A stretch of DNA of 64,000 bases from Rhodocollybia butyracea (GCA_015501585.1 JADNRY010000243.1:1-64000), one strand, 5' to 3'; shown: positions 1-12,082, counted from the stretch's first letter. The notes: generated by a model not told the origin, from the sequence alone. A program made the numbers and translations.

Positions 1-1540
1 AAGACTCTAGATTCTTTGTTCCTTATCATCTCCTGTAGACAATGGATACGCCAACATACTTGTGACATGCTCGGTCTCCTTCCCCACATATAGCACAAGC
101 GGACTATGAGGTATAGGACTAAAATCATCCACCGTGTCTTATTGATGCTGACCTTCATATACTGCATCAGGACTCACAAATTGATCCATCGAGTTTCGTC
201 TCCGTAAAAGGAGTGAGTGCCACTCTCACGTGGATGGAGCAGTGAAATACCGACCTGCAGATTGTCGGATGATGAAAATGGTATAATGCTTGCTCAAAGA
301 AAAGTGTCCCACCTCGAACAAGCAGGCGACGTTCTTTTCTCCACAATACTAGAGGGTTACAGAGAAAGATGGAGCAAGATGACATCCGAGTCCACTGCCG
401 GCTTGATACAGTCGATTTCTCCCTATAAATTCATCCATCTCTTTATTATCTGCTGCGCAGTAACAGAATGATAGTGACTCAAAGCATCTGAATCGGCTCT
501 GAAACGCGATTAATAATTCGCAAATGAGTTGGCTTCACAAGGTAGGTACAGTTGGTTATTAAATTCAAGTAAATGGATTCACTGGCTACTACCGGATCAC
601 AAACCGAATCGCAGACAAAAATGAATCACTTTTTAGAGGTAATCCACCATAATTCACCAGAATCACCCTGGTGAAGCGCCTCCTATGACCCCGATCCCTT
701 AATTGGCGAATACTTGAAGTTGAATCGTGATTCTGGAGCGATTGAAATTCTAGATCTAAACGTACCTACTTATTAAATTTATCGATTCTGAGTCCGCCGT
801 TCAAGGGCTTGTGCTTGATTCTCAACGGTGGTGGATTAATGAAGGCAGCATGTTGCGCAATGCGCATCGAGGAATTTGCTTATAAAATGTAAGTTAGTGG
901 ATTTCTACTTGACACTTTGCTTTGGGGAACTCTATTTCAGTCCATACATGTAAAAGGGAGTAAGAAGGGATGGGAAGACAAGAGACAGCTGACGCCCATG
1001 GTTGATTGTTTGCTCAGGTCACGCCGAGGTATTTATGCTTACCAGTTCTCGGTTTTCGAGTAATCCCGACGCGCACAAAGTTCAGTTTCATTTGTCAGGG
1101 AAGGTATGGGAAGCAGGAGACGGGCAAAGTTTGTGCGCTAAAGAAGATGCAGAAGAGGACTTGCATAAGATAGTTAGATCTAAATTACAGACTTGTGAAC
1201 GGTATCCTGGATCAGCTGTCTCCTATCCCCAACGCATGGTAGAGTACTCTTCATCATCAGACCGCAGATGATATGGCGATGAAAGTTGATTTATATAGAT
1301 ACACATGAGACACATTTCAATAAACCTAACCTAACCTAACCACAACAAAATTCCACAACAAAATTCTGACCAGTCTCAAACATATCATACTGGCTTCTTA
1401 TCAGATCTGATCTTGTCGATTCTGACCTTATCCGATCTGACCTTTCGGCCACCCGGATGGTAGGCGACTTCGTGCGCAGCTTTCTTGCGTGCAGCTGTGA
1501 ACCAGCCATCCGATCTGGAAAGGAACACATGTCGGCTTTT
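1..1540. other. no recognisable gene
   Basis: Only short unconnected frames are visible, without family resemblance or splice continuity. A short telomere-like run of CCTAA units lies at about 1325-1341, followed by a short direct repeat of CACAACAAAATTC. I see no RNA gene or transposon end here. Confidence 0.4.
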
Positions 1541-1545
1541 GGAGC

Positions 1546-2694
1546 CTACATTTTTGACCTTGGTTCCATCTGAGAAAAACGCGTCTTAAAATCAAATCAA
1601 TCTTAGCTTACCTCCTTCCTTAACAGCTCTTCAAGGCTAAGAATGAATTTGTCTCCTTCGTCGGTACTAAGCTTTTTCCCTTTTTCGTCTCTGATTTTCA
1701 GAAAGCTATCCCAGAGGCCTTTCCCCCGCACGAATTTTTCCATCGTTTCAAAATCTTCTCCTAGGTGAGAATTTTCGACTTTCGGAACCTGTATCAAAAA
1801 GTGGTGAGGGTCACTGGCTACTTGTTCTGTATAGGAAAGGTCTGGTCACCTTTTCCCCAGCTAAGGGCAGCGCAGGGAAGGTCTCAGTCCCTCCACCCAA
1901 CCTCTCAGGCGCATCTACGTCACTCCGTGCCGGCTCTGTCTGCTCTGTCTCCGGAGCCGAAGTTGATGTTTTCTCCAGGATGCTTTCCTCAACATTAACT
2001 AGTTTGCCAACAATGACGCCTAGTTTTGAGCTTGAGTTGGGGCCACCATGCGCTTGCGGACCCTGCGTAAACTGGCTCGTTTTAACGATCTGTTGTCGGG
2101 ACGTCAGCGCTTGATAGAGTTCATATAAGAAAAGTCTGGTCACATTTGTCTTGGGGGAGACTGAATCTCCTGGATAGAAGCGGAATCTTTTTCCTTGTCT
2201 ACGGGCATATCATGAGGCCCTGACCAGCTTATTGGAGCTCTTTCGCCGTTGTCCTCTTCAACGGAGATATCTGGTGAGGTGGGGGGCTAGTGAGAGGCGA
2301 TTCAGTCCTACAAGAGAGAGAGCCCGGGGAATCTAAGAGAGTTAAAGCGTGCGCAATATCTGCTTTTCTTTCAAGTTCCAAGCGATACCGCCCTCGGATT
2401 TTTTTCCCCTCCTCCTCAAGGAGCAGTTCCCGCGTAAGGTATTGAACGTTTTTTGGGGGCAAAGGTGGCGAGATTTCTGTAAACGGATGAGAACATAAGA
2501 AATCAACGTATAGCTTGCGACTTGCCTTTAGAGAACCATTCAATGACGATTTTCTCATCGGCTTGATCAATCTCAAACACCTAAGAAAAACACATCGGCA
2601 ACAGATGTCGATAATAGGTTACTACTCACGCGTCCTGGCCAGGGAGGGAAGTGTGGTTGTATCGCGAGGACGAGATCTCCCTCAGACAATCTCA
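1546..2694 (-). CDS. PWWP-domain protein, multi-exon
   Basis: The first exon starts at ATG 2694 (context CACCATGA; an in-frame ATG 51 bp upstream is an alternative) and encodes MRLSEGDLVLA then FPPWPGRV, the hallmark of a PWWP domain, a methyl-histone/DNA reader found in chromatin proteins. A GTGAGT...TTAG intron leads to an exon with EKIVIEWF, the next PWWP strand. The following intron may use a GC donor (AAAG|GCAAGT). The next exon has a charged helix (ELLLEEEGKKIRG). The 3' part is clear: a segment ending LPLAGEK, a 67-nt GTGACC...ACAG intron in phase 0, an exon VPKVENSHLGEDF to LEELLRKE, then GTAAGC...CTCAG and a last exon MEPRSKM ending at TAG 1546-1548. The frames in the middle (about 2000-2250) could not be joined with certainty, so either an extra intron or damage is present. 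The PWWP identity is firm; the exact protein is inference. Confidence 0.65.
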
Positions 2695-2827
2695 TGGTGG
2701 TGAGTGTTAGAGAGTCAAGAGCATGAGGGTCACGGTCACACTCCATATTACGCGGAGTCCAAAAATGAAGATTAGGTAGGTTTAATCGTGTAGGGCTAAT
2801 TATGTATTCGGTTTAAATCACATTTAT

Positions 2828-2869
2828 TGTGGCCTCAAAGTACCATGTTAATGTTACTTTGAGGCCACA
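2828..2869. repeat. short perfect hairpin
   Basis: Two 15-bp arms (TGTGGCCTCAAAGTA and its complement) flank a 12-nt loop. It lies outside any gene between the PWWP gene and the duplicated block. It could be a miniature element core or a cruciform; no target duplication was recognised. Confidence 0.6.
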
Positions 2870-2960
2870 TTAGTTCAAATATTCATCTTCTGAGTGGTCT
2901 GAGTGGAACGTTAATGTTTGCTCACTGTTTAGATATGTGCCGAGGGCATTATAATGCCGA

Positions 2961-3056
2961 AGTGGCCATTCTTTGCTCGAAGCGGCTGAAGACAGTTGAG
3001 AAATGTAAAGATTGCAAAGTACCTACGAGTGATAACCCTCGTAGCCGTGGCAAGTG
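2961..3056 (-). pseudogene. fragment of the kinase-associated gene family
   Basis: The minus strand carries the end of one exon, the whole second intron (GTAGGT...CTTCAG) and the start of the next exon of the paralogue at 10,572-12,082, reduced to about 90 bp. It is truncated on both sides and cannot code. It shows that the family has at least three copies in the window. Confidence 0.75.
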
Positions 3057-3389
3057 TGAAAAGAGGGTGTGGCGCACTCAGAAAAATGATAACTTTCTCA
3101 AATGTTAAATCTGAAATAGCATTCAGTACAGTAAAACATAAGTCATAAAGATAGAGCGTAAGTGAACATGGCGTAGCAGTATTGAAGTGAATACATAGCA
3201 GTCCAGAGTATAAGCAAACATAGCGTAGGAGAAAGCAAGGTGAGCATAAATCGAGCATTGCACGAGACCATAGACGGTCTCCATCCGCGTTACTTTGTTC
3301 TGGGACGCTACAATTTTTTGGAATGGGACGTGGTTCAACCTATGACGCTGCCCTGGATATTGACAACTCCCCTTAAACCCCACGCATAA

Positions 3390-3773
3390 CTGACTGCAGC
3401 TACTAGCGGCTATCCACCACGCTATCCGGAAGCACAACTCACTCCTGCCATCCTCGATTCCTCAGACTACCCAGGATCCGACGGAAGGTGGATTGTTTTC
3501 AACGAGAACGATCGAGGCCTGGATAAGAAGCCCACCCACCACACCAAAGGTGCCAGAGCGTGGAACGCGTTTCGGAAGACCATCCCCAACGATGTCCTAG
3601 CCTACTCTTCAACAACTACATATTCGACTTGGATGCCAGAAAACTATCGCATAATCGGATTGGAAATGCTTACACTGATTATTGACAAACGCCCCTCCGC
3701 CATCCCAGAATGGTTCCAGGGAGGATCAACAACTCGTTTATTGGGCAAGCAAGAGGGAATGGAAAACCATTAA
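3390..3773 (+). pseudogene. open frame fragment conserved in both duplication copies
   Basis: A 127-codon stop-free frame without a good start reads smoothly, with PGSDGRWIVFNENDRGLD, then RAWNAFRKTIPND and TWMPENYRIIG, ending at TAA 3771. The matching block near 12,590-12,860 is broken by indels. I do not recognise the family. The composition looks like real protein, so this is probably an exon or relic of a gene caught in the duplication. The opposite strand also has a 149-codon frame over 3679-4128, which I regard as less likely. Confidence 0.4.
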
Positions 3774-4689
3774 AGAAAGCTTTCCCGTCGACGGACCTGG
3801 ATGGATTTAGGGCTTCACACGTCAAACAGGCGGACGACGTTGCCATATAGTCCACACTGCCTGAGGCTGTGCTCAGAATTCGTTTTTCTGCATGTTCTGA
3901 GTGGCCGACGTAACAAGGACACCCATCCAACTCGACCACCGTCTGTAAAGGAAGGGGGCTTCGAGGGATGGGGCCAAACAGCATCCACTTGGCTTTTCCA
4001 CGCTCATTGTCATCTTCTCTGCCTTCTACGAAGCCAAATCGAGTAAAGCGATACGTCTCACGCGATTTTTGCAATAGACGCGATGCCGCCGAAGGAAATC
4101 GGGTGGACCCCGGATGCGAAGTTGCCATCGGTGCCCTATTTGGCAGCTATGTACTCTAGAGCGACGTAATTAGTAATCGGAAGGCTCAGGAACGTGAAGG
4201 GTTTCTAGCTCCCCCTGAACCGAGCGCACCTGGTCTCGAATCTTTCCAAAAGTTTTTCAAAAGCCAAAACACGTTGGAAATCAAACTTATTCTGCAGCTC
4301 GTGAAGCTCTCTTTCAAAACTCGGACCTCAAAGAAATATTGTATGAATCCGAGCCGTCGATGATCCTTGGTGAAGGGTAATCATCATCAGTACATGTAGC
4401 TGCAAAAAAACCATATGAAACACTTACACTAAATACCCGAAGGTGATAGCTGCACCAATGCGTAAATACGCCTTACACCAGTTACGTCCATGGCGATCAT
4501 ATCAGCCTCGTCCAAACGTGATACCAGAACAACAAGTGTGTTGAAACTAAACTAACATCGTCAGTGAAGTACGAAGAAATCATTGTAGGCCTACCCGTCG
4601 ACCGCAAGATCCACTAATTCAAAGTTCATTTTGTCATCATCCTTTCAACTGCATTGCCAATCGTTTCAGCCCGCCTTTAAATTTGAAAA

Positions 4690-5052
4690 TTAATCAATGG
4701 TCGTTCGAGCCAATCGCCGATTTAAGGAGGAATATGTGTCCAAGTACGCGTGAATCCAGTGAGATTCAGTGACAATATTCTCAGAATCGAAAATTGAAAT
4801 AGCGATCACTACCCGCAAAATCAATTCCTTCGCTATCCCAGAATTTAACTTCTCCGGCAGTTGAAATAACCATAAGACCAAGTTCCCGATAGGAGTCCCA
4901 TGGGACAACACCATGGAATGGCGGACTTGTTTGGAGGGCAGGTAAAGATGTAGCATATAGATATTCCTTTGATAGCTTATTTCTATGGTCAGGTGCGAAT
5001 TGGGTGCGAAAGAGTCTGTTGAAGAACACGAACCAAGCACGTCTTCATCCAA
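4690..5052 (-). pseudogene. Nup133-like nucleoporin N-terminal propeller fragment, copy 1
   Basis: On the minus strand the frame at 5029-4781 reads SPPFHGVVPWDSYRELG then LMVISTAGEVKFWDS, followed by a GIDFAGSDRYFNF segment. This order matches the N-terminal beta-propeller of fungal Nup133, a scaffold nucleoporin of the Y complex in the nuclear pore. No other part of Nup133 is present and the frame changes after the motif, so this is a relic. The family name rests on motif memory, not an alignment. Confidence 0.55.
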
Positions 5053-5305
5053 AGCAGTCTCTCTGTGTAAAGAGCGTGGTAGAAATCGGTATTGAAAAAA
5101 TTAGAAAATATCGCTGTTTATGAGGCAGCAAAACGTGGGTTTCCAGCGGCTACTGTTGCCGGCTTCCCTTGCATACTGCTGATTTGAACGACTTGCCCAT
5201 GTTCTTCAAAATTTGAGAGACTTCGAGAGGCAAATTTGCGTAGAAGGAGATGGTCAAGCTGCTCGCACCTGGTTTATTCGGGTGAACACTGAAAAAGTAA
5301 AATCT

Positions 5306-5343
5306 CACGTGATATTTGGGAGCTGTTTCCTAAATATCACATG
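5306..5343. repeat. hairpin CACGTGATATTT...AAATATCACATG
   Basis: An imperfect inverted repeat with a short loop. The same hairpin recurs at 13,792-13,829 in the second duplication copy, with small differences in the loop. Confidence 0.55.
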
Positions 5344-5459
5344 TTTCGATACTCGAGATAAACTCTATGATGGGTCAAAGTTTTCCCGTATCTGGCGAGG
5401 CTGCGGACAAGACCTGACAAGACTGACGAAGAATATCGAATGATAGCGAATGATGTGGA

Positions 5460-6240
5460 TCAGCCAAGGATCAGCTCTACTAAGTAAGGGTTCAATTCTA
5501 ATTGCATCAAAAATCGTGAGTGCTCACGATTCACTCAAATGAGAGTCGACCACCCTGATCAACCCTGACCGATAACCAGATGCGCCTGGACCTCCGTGCC
5601 CTCACATTTTGGCTTGTTCTTACTCTTTGGTAGTACCCATGCCCTAAGTAATGCGTATGGCATTCAACAGAGATCAAAATGGTACAAATTAACTAAAAAG
5701 ATAATGCCCTCCTAGTACCTAAAGCCTCCTAGGGCTTGATGAGTCCAGTTTTGGCATTGCACCTGATATAAGCATCAGGTGGCATCCTGTGGCATCGTCG
5801 GCCTCCCATTTGAGCATTCGCGATTTTTGCCGCGGTTAGAATTGAACAGCCCTTAGAAATCGGGTGAAATACTTGTGAAATACATTCCTTTCCGCATATT
5901 AAAGCATGTGCGCAAATTGATATGTTTTTGGGAACTCTCCTCTTTGATGTCACTAACCTGGTGCCATTCAAGCTGAAGAATATCGTTAACGGCAAGAATT
6001 CGAACGGATAGCCCGGAGCCGTCTGTTATATCGTTAGCAAAGAAAATAAGTATTCAAATTACATTGACCCGGACACATAAGTTATGTCTTTCAGTACTGG
6101 AAAACTGCGAGGGTAGGGTACGGCGGATAACATCCGCTTCAATATTTCGGTAGCTGCCATGTCCATAGCCGCTACAAAATTACTGCGTCCTGCTGATTCA
6201 TTTACCCTTCTCACCTACATAAGGTTATAGAGGAGTTCTA
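5460..6240. other. no recognisable gene
   Basis: Only short frames on both strands; no family match, RNA gene or repeat ends were seen. Confidence 0.35.
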
Positions 6241-6244
6241 AGAC

Positions 6245-6420
6245 AAGAAATAACGATAGGCTTCTGCTTGGGTCTTGTTGGGGGACACGCTAGTGGCGAA
6301 AAGGTGATTCGTTCTGGCGTTCTTCGGTTTCTCCTATGATCAGTGGTTGTGATGTGTTCTCATCTTCAGTTTCTAGCCCAAAATTTTGATGCGCGTCCAT
6401 GGCAGCTACCTTTGCATCTC
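6245..6420. repeat. paralogue of the Copia insertion site
   Basis: This block matches 25,590-25,735 (GGGTCTTGTTGG, GTGGCGAAAAGGTGATTC, GGTTGTGATGTGTTCTCA) and, past the Copia element, 30,825-30,870 (TAGCCCAAAAT, GATGCGC, GCAGCTACCTTT). It is therefore a diverged, uninterrupted version of the site into which the Copia element inserted. Confidence 0.75.
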
Positions 6421-6491
6421 TTTCTTTCGTGCCCACCGATAGCGATTCTGGAAACAAACTTACTGTTCAACTGGCGTTACATCTGCTTCAG
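6399..6491 (+). CDS. possible first exon, unknown gene
   Basis: ATG 6399 opens MAATFASLSFVPTDSDSG and runs 31 codons to CTTCAG|GTAAAT, a plausible donor. The paralogous block after the Copia element reads ATT in place of the ATG. Downstream exons could not be connected; a frame at 6570-6899 has no recognisable motif. Possibly a truncated gene. Confidence 0.3.
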
Positions 6492-6499
6492 GTAAATTT

Positions 6500-7830
6500 C
6501 CTTTCGCGTATAGAAACATGAACTGCGTACTGATCGATTCAAAGCTGGCTCAAGCCTTGGTCAAATTGGTTGAAAATTGCCACTGTTGTGGCACTATCCA
6601 ACTGCACAACTAGTGTCGATTGGTCAATTGTTCGATTGCGCTCTTCCACAGCGAGGGCAGGAGGCCTGTACTGTATATGGTTTCTCCGTGGTTTCAGCTC
6701 GCAAAAGCGCGTACATCCAAAAAAAAGCAGATACTCGAGGGCACTGTTAATAGAAGGTAGTATATCAGAGGGAAGGAAAAACGGTGAGGAGATCCAATGC
6801 TTCGACCATATTCATAAACAGCAGCGCCATTGGTATCACAGGTTTTTCTCATCAAGTTCCACATCTCCCAGTCTCGATATCAGAGTGTCACGGTTATAGT
6901 ACGGATTGATATTGGAAAGCATTTCTGGCAGCAAATGTTGCTGAGCGCCAAGTAAGCAGAAGTGATTGTCGATACACTTTATGTTCCTCGTCTTTCATGA
7001 ATGACCAGGAGTGTTGAGGAGTTTAGTGTAAACGTTGCGCTAGTAAAGGTTCAGTTTCTATTGGTGGGAAAATATCTGTCGAAAATTCTGACTTATGGTG
7101 GTCTAACTGCTTGATTTTCTGGTGTACTCGCTACTATATTTCTGGTGAACCGTGCCAAACTAACGGGTTGTGCATGTCCATCCAGTGCCTCCATTTGTTT
7201 CTTGAGCCGCGATATCAAGAGATTTACTCATAAAAATCCTAAACTCGGTCGAGAGCTTTTCGAAGAGCAGCCTACGCAATCTTCGTCACGGGTTAAGTCC
7301 TGGATTGGTGCCCCTTTGATTGTAAGTAGAGCTGGTAGAGAGTAGGTGAGTGTACTGAGATCTGCTGCATTGTTGGTGTAGCGGATGAAATAAGAAGTAA
7401 GGTTCGATAACTAGTGACGAAGCCTATCATGAAGCCTATTGCTCAACTATCACTTATACATGTGTAAGCGAGTCCTTACCTTTTCATTCTGAACTTCAAG
7501 CAAAAAACGGTCTAGCTGCCAATGTGAATAGCACGCCCAACAGCGCGCTACCTTTTCAAATTTTATCTTTCAAATTTATAGGGAAACCCAGGGGGAAACC
7601 ACAAGAAATAACCAGCACGACTTTCTTCTTCCAAAAGAGGAGTGCAAGTGTTTTTGTCTTGTTTATTAGCATTTACGGTGTCTGATTCGTTATTTCGACA
7701 GTATGGATACAGCAAAAACACTGCACTAAATTTTCTCACCCAGTTGCCGTAGCCCCACTAAATTTGCCGAAAACGCCGATCCGGGATCAAACCGGCCCTC
7801 AATTGTCTTTCATTCATCTTTCATCACAAC
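6500..7830. other. no recognisable gene; upstream region of the kinase gene
   Basis: Short frames only. The last 100 bp before ATG 7835 are pyrimidine-rich (CATTCATCTTTCATCACAACCACC), typical of a fungal 5' leader. Confidence 0.35.
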
Positions 7831-7834
7831 CACC

Positions 7835-10036
7835 ATGGCCAGCGACACAGTTTCAGCCAACGTTTACGTTGTATCACACAATTTTAAACAAGTCATTCGT
7901 GACTTCTACGCGGAAGACATGCCCCAGACTATCCTTGGCATTCGAGAGCGTCTGCAAAGATTCTACAAACTTATAGGTCTTGAAACCCTCTATCATCCAT
8001 TATCGAAAGAAGTCATGACCAGGCTGGCACAAGGACAAGCTTCTTCTGAGGACTTTCAGATGATGCATACCTGTGATTTGGCCAAGGAATACTTTGTGCA
8101 GGGGGTCCTCTTTGTGGTTGTTCAAACGGAGGTACTGGAAGTAATTATTGTCGAAAAACCCAATCCTGCCCGGTGGAAACTGAAAGACGTTAAGAATAAC
8201 TTCATCGAATTAATTGCTGGAGAGTTCTCACCAGACGCGGTTAAGGCTCATCTGATTGAAATTAAAGCTCCTCGCAAAGTCTCCCATGATGTGCGTCTCC
8301 GAGTCTTTACGTTTCATTGAAAAGTTCTCATCTGTTTGTACTTTTCTAGATTTTCCAGCGTATCCAAAAACTCATCCCTGACAGACAGTTGACGGTTCTG
8401 GAAGATGCCGAACCCCCGGAAGATGGCGAGGCGCTGAAAAAATTCAAAGACGAGGGTTATCATTTTTTGCAGGTCGCATCTCACGGTTCTGGACTCTGGA
8501 AGCTCTATGTTGCAGATATAGGAGCAAACGAACTTGTAATGGGCGTCTTCTTGATTGCACTCGCTGAAGCTCGCCGCGGCCACACAGGTTATGAGTTGTA
8601 GGTGTCTTTTGCGATGCTTGCTAATCTTTAGATTTCTCAAACTCTTTTCAGTCGATTTGTAAACAAGGAGTGGCCGTACAATTGGCGAGTCCTGGTTCAG
8701 GTAAAAGGTGAAGATAACCTTCGACAATACAATCCTCGTTCCAATGGTTGTCTTTGGAGAGACCAAATACCGTTTTGGCTTATGGGGGTTTACTCGAAAG
8801 ACTTTAGAGGGACAAGCAACTTCAGTCAGCTTCTCTTAACTGGGGCGTCGTTGGTGAAAAATTACTCCTCCTCCCCAGCTTCGTTTGTCCTCCCTCTCAT
8901 TTACATTGAACCCAACTTCATGGCCAAAGTCATCTTCATGTTCTCCTCGGAACAGAAAGACAGAGTAAGTTTTTTTGCTTTTCCCTGGGCTTTGATTGAA
9001 CGTTTGTTTAGGTGTTATATGTGGAGGAAAAACTGGATCTCTCTGATGTGGTGCAAGCCATATCCTTTCTCAACATCCTGTACAATCAAACTGATCGCGT
9101 CCTGTCCAATCACCAAGAGTTGTCAATTTACGGCAGAAACTTCCTTCGTCAGCAGTCAATCATCCCTACAAACCGCTCAGTGACCACCGGGACGGCTCAG
9201 CCCGATGATGAAGAACAGGATCAACCTGATGATGAAGGGCAGGATTCGTCAGGATGGAGTTCGAGTTCGAGTTCACCGTCGGGATCGGCTTCATCGGCGG
9301 GATTGAAACGACCTGGGTCACCACTTGAGAAACTCACTAAGCACTCATCAAAGTCTCATTTCGTCAAAAAGGTCGCAAACTCTAGCTTTGAGTTTGAACT
9401 TTTGGATGAATTCATGAAATTGAAGTACCCAAACATCATAGCCCCGTTTCGTTCCGAAGTCTCCTCCGATTTTACCCTGTTCTTTTTCCCTTACTACACA
9501 CCCTTCAACAACGCTCTCTGCAAGCCATCAGATGTAGTACAAGAACATCTTCTTAACATGAGTAGGGACTTGGCTAATGGCCTGAATTTTCTTCACGAGA
9601 ATGGTATAGCTCACCTCGATGTCAAACCTCACAACATGGTCTATGATGAAAGGTTCAATTTGTACCTCATAGACTTTGATGCTGCTGAGAGAGTTGAAGG
9701 TGTCCAGTCTACCATCAACGAGGTTAGGGGAACTAAGCTGTGGATGGCACCAGGTTTGTGTTTCTAGAATTACAACTACTCTTAAGTCCTGAACTCTTTG
9801 CAGAAGTCACAAAGGGGACCTATAGCCCTATTCTTGCAGATCGTTTCTCATGTGGTTGCGTGTTCAGTCAGATAAATCGCTTTCTGCGCAACCAGCAATT
9901 AGCAGAGTTTTCAAAAAAATTGCAGAGCAAGTGCCCTCAAGACCGGCCTCCAATAGCAGACTGGATACTGCCCATTGTGCGGCGTTCATTCCTGCCGGCC
10001 GTCTTGTCCGACTCGCTTGGTGTTTATTCCTGCTAG
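7835..10036 (+). CDS. protein-kinase-domain protein with a novel N-terminal region, five exons
   Basis: Five exons join without a break: 7835-8290, 8350-8597, 8652-8964, 9012-9753 and 9804-10,036, giving 663 residues and a TGA at the end. The four introns are 47-59 nt with donors GTGCGT, GTAGGT, GTAAGT and GTTTGT. Residues 1 to about 400 form a region I cannot name, shared with the paralogue on the other strand (motifs VLEDAEPPEDGEALKKF and GASLVKNYSSSPASFVLPL). An acidic, serine/glycine-rich linker follows. The C-terminal third is a protein kinase fold: HLDVKPHNMV is the catalytic loop, LIDFDAAE replaces DFG, and GTKLWMAPE, spanning the last intron, is the APE motif. The glycine loop is not obvious, so activity is uncertain. 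It probably phosphorylates cytosolic or nuclear proteins, but the substrate is unknown. Confidence 0.85.
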
Positions 10037-10039
10037 ACA

Positions 10040-10570
10040 TCTTTCTTGCGTTGAAGCGCTGAAGGAGGAAGCAATGATTTGCGGAGCACATGGATTGTAT
10101 CATACTTTATTTTTTCTACCATAGTACGGCTATTTTATGTCTCGCGGGAGTTTAGTGTATCTGTTGAAATAACTTCAGTACATATTCACAGTGGCCAGGA
10201 AGACGTTGCTTAGCATGCCAGCTAAGATAGATAGAATAGATAGAATCAGATTAAAATGTATCCAACAGCTTTGAATGCGGCGCCGACAAAAAGTTCCTAA
10301 TACCGAATGTTGAACATAACCCTGGGTTCACTGAGGGTGAAAAACGCGCCTGCACATTCTGGGTACGTGACTGAACACAGTCCCCCAAGAGGTCACAGCC
10401 TCGTATCAAACTTTCTGGGCAACAATGAGTGATGAAGATGTCATCTAATGTGTATATTCAAGCAACCAAGATGTTAGAACAGCCAAGTTCCAGCGAGATG
10501 ATACAAAATAGCTGTACTATGGTAAAGAAAACCCAGAGCCTATCGCCCCATCCACAAGCATTACTTCAGT
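10040..10570. other. intergenic between convergent paralogues
   Basis: Shared 3' flank of the two convergent family members. No further gene is seen. Confidence 0.4.
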
Positions 10571-10571
10571 G

Positions 10572-12082
10572 TCATCTGTTAATTTTTTTCATGCCAGGCT
10601 CAGATAGCTGGGGTCCCTGTCGTTTCCTTCCCGATGGGCCCCATCCCAAACCCTCGTCATTTTCTGGTGGATCCTGCTCTTTGGCACCAGGATAACTTGC
10701 ACTGACATGCTTCTGAGACTGGGGCGCCTTGGTGCTCACTGAGCAGCTTGTATGAGTTTTACTTTGGGCATCCAGGAAGCTTTGGCCGTAGGCCGACAGC
10801 TCGTGGTGATTAGAGAGGAGATAATCAGTTTGATTATACAAGATGTTCAGAAAAGATATGGCTTGCTCCGGGTCTGAGAGATGCAGGTTTTCCTGAGAGT
10901 ACAACACCTAAAAAGACTTTCAGCAGTAGCCCGAGAAAAAGCAAACAAACATACTTGGCCATCTTTTCCAGTGAACATGAACATGATCGTAGCCACAAAC
11001 GACATGTCGACGTAAATGAGCGGAAGGACAAACGAGCCTGGGGTGTAGGAGTAATTCTTTACCAGCGATGCTCCACTCAAGAGAAGTCGGGTGAAATCAT
11101 TTGAGCCTTTTGAGTATATCTCCATCATCCAAAACGGTATGAAGTCTCTCCACAGGCAGGCGTCAGACTTGGGATTATAATGTCGAGGTTCTACTTCATC
11201 TGCCACTTTGACTAGGACTTGAGCGTTGTGTGGCCACTCTTTACTGACGAAGCGGCTGAAGACAGTTGAGAAATGTAAAGATTGCGAAGCATTGCAAAGT
11301 ACCTACAAGTGATAGCCTTTATAGAGGTGGCGAATTTCGACGAGGGTAAAAATAAACACGGCGAGAGTGAATTCCCGTGCACCGATTTCGGCCGTATAAA
11401 TTCGACGGAGTCCCATAACCTTGGAGGCGACATGGAGAAAGTGATCCTCTTCTTCCCTGAAAATTTTGAGCGCCTTGCCATCCTCTGGGGGTTCAGTATC
11501 TTCAAGAACCGTCAAGAGTTTGTCGGGGATTAGACTTTGGATACGCTGGAAGACCTAGAAAAAACAGATGAGAAATTTACAATGAAACGTAGAGACTCAA
11601 AGACAGACTTCATGTGACACTTTATGAGGAGCTTTAATTTTATTGCGATGGATCTTGACCGCGTCTGGTAAGAGCGATACATCGATCAACTCGATTGAAT
11701 TGTCAGAAATGTCAGTTCCTCCCCACTGAGAAGGATGGGCGGCTTGAACACTGATCACGTCCAGTTCGTCCGTCGGCTTATTCTGAGTAAGGTGCCCAAC
11801 TAAAAAGAGCACCGTACCCATGAGGCAGTCAACCGCTAGTTCACACGAGTTTAGGACCTCAAAGTCCTTGGAGTTAGCTTCTCCCTTTACCAACTTGTTC
11901 ATGGAAAAGTTAGATGAAGGTTTGTACAAGACGTTCAGCCCTCTACATCTTGAGTCCACTTGTTTTAGACGATCGCGGATGCCAAGGATAGTCAAAGGTA
12001 GATTCTCAGCATAGAATTCGTGGAATACTATTTTGAAGTCGTGGGATACGATGTAAACGTTAGCCACCATGTCGCTGGCCAT
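10572..12082 (-). CDS. kinase-less paralogue of the 7.8-10.0 kb gene, four exons
   Basis: Exons 12,082-11,609, 11,554-11,307, 11,255-10,955 and 10,907-10,572 join in frame to a 452-residue protein. Intron positions and phases equal those of the first three introns of the plus-strand gene, and motifs match (VLEDTEPPEDGKALKIF, GASLVKNYSYTPGSFVLPL, ISFLNILYNQTD). The first donor is GTCTGT, weaker than in the paralogue. The protein stops after the linker, with MKKINR, and no kinase domain follows. Either the domain was lost or this is the ancestral form. The open reading frame is intact, so it may still make the N-terminal region alone, for example as a partner or decoy of the kinase-bearing copy; that is inference. 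Confidence 0.8.

Larger units (their letters stand above)
2961..5450. repeat. segmental duplication, copy 1
   Basis: This stretch is collinear with about 11,230-13,920. Matching blocks include 2965-3050 with 11,230-11,340, 3060-3200 with 12,440-12,590, 3495-3680 with 12,580-12,790, 4530-4620 with 13,020-13,110, 4690-5110 with 13,230-13,760, and a hairpin at 5306-5343 with 13,792-13,829. Copy 1 lacks the roughly 1.1 kb that holds most of the kinase-paralogue exons in copy 2; copy 2 lacks about 1 kb around 3790-4390. The two copies differ by many substitutions and indels, so the event is old. Confidence 0.8.
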
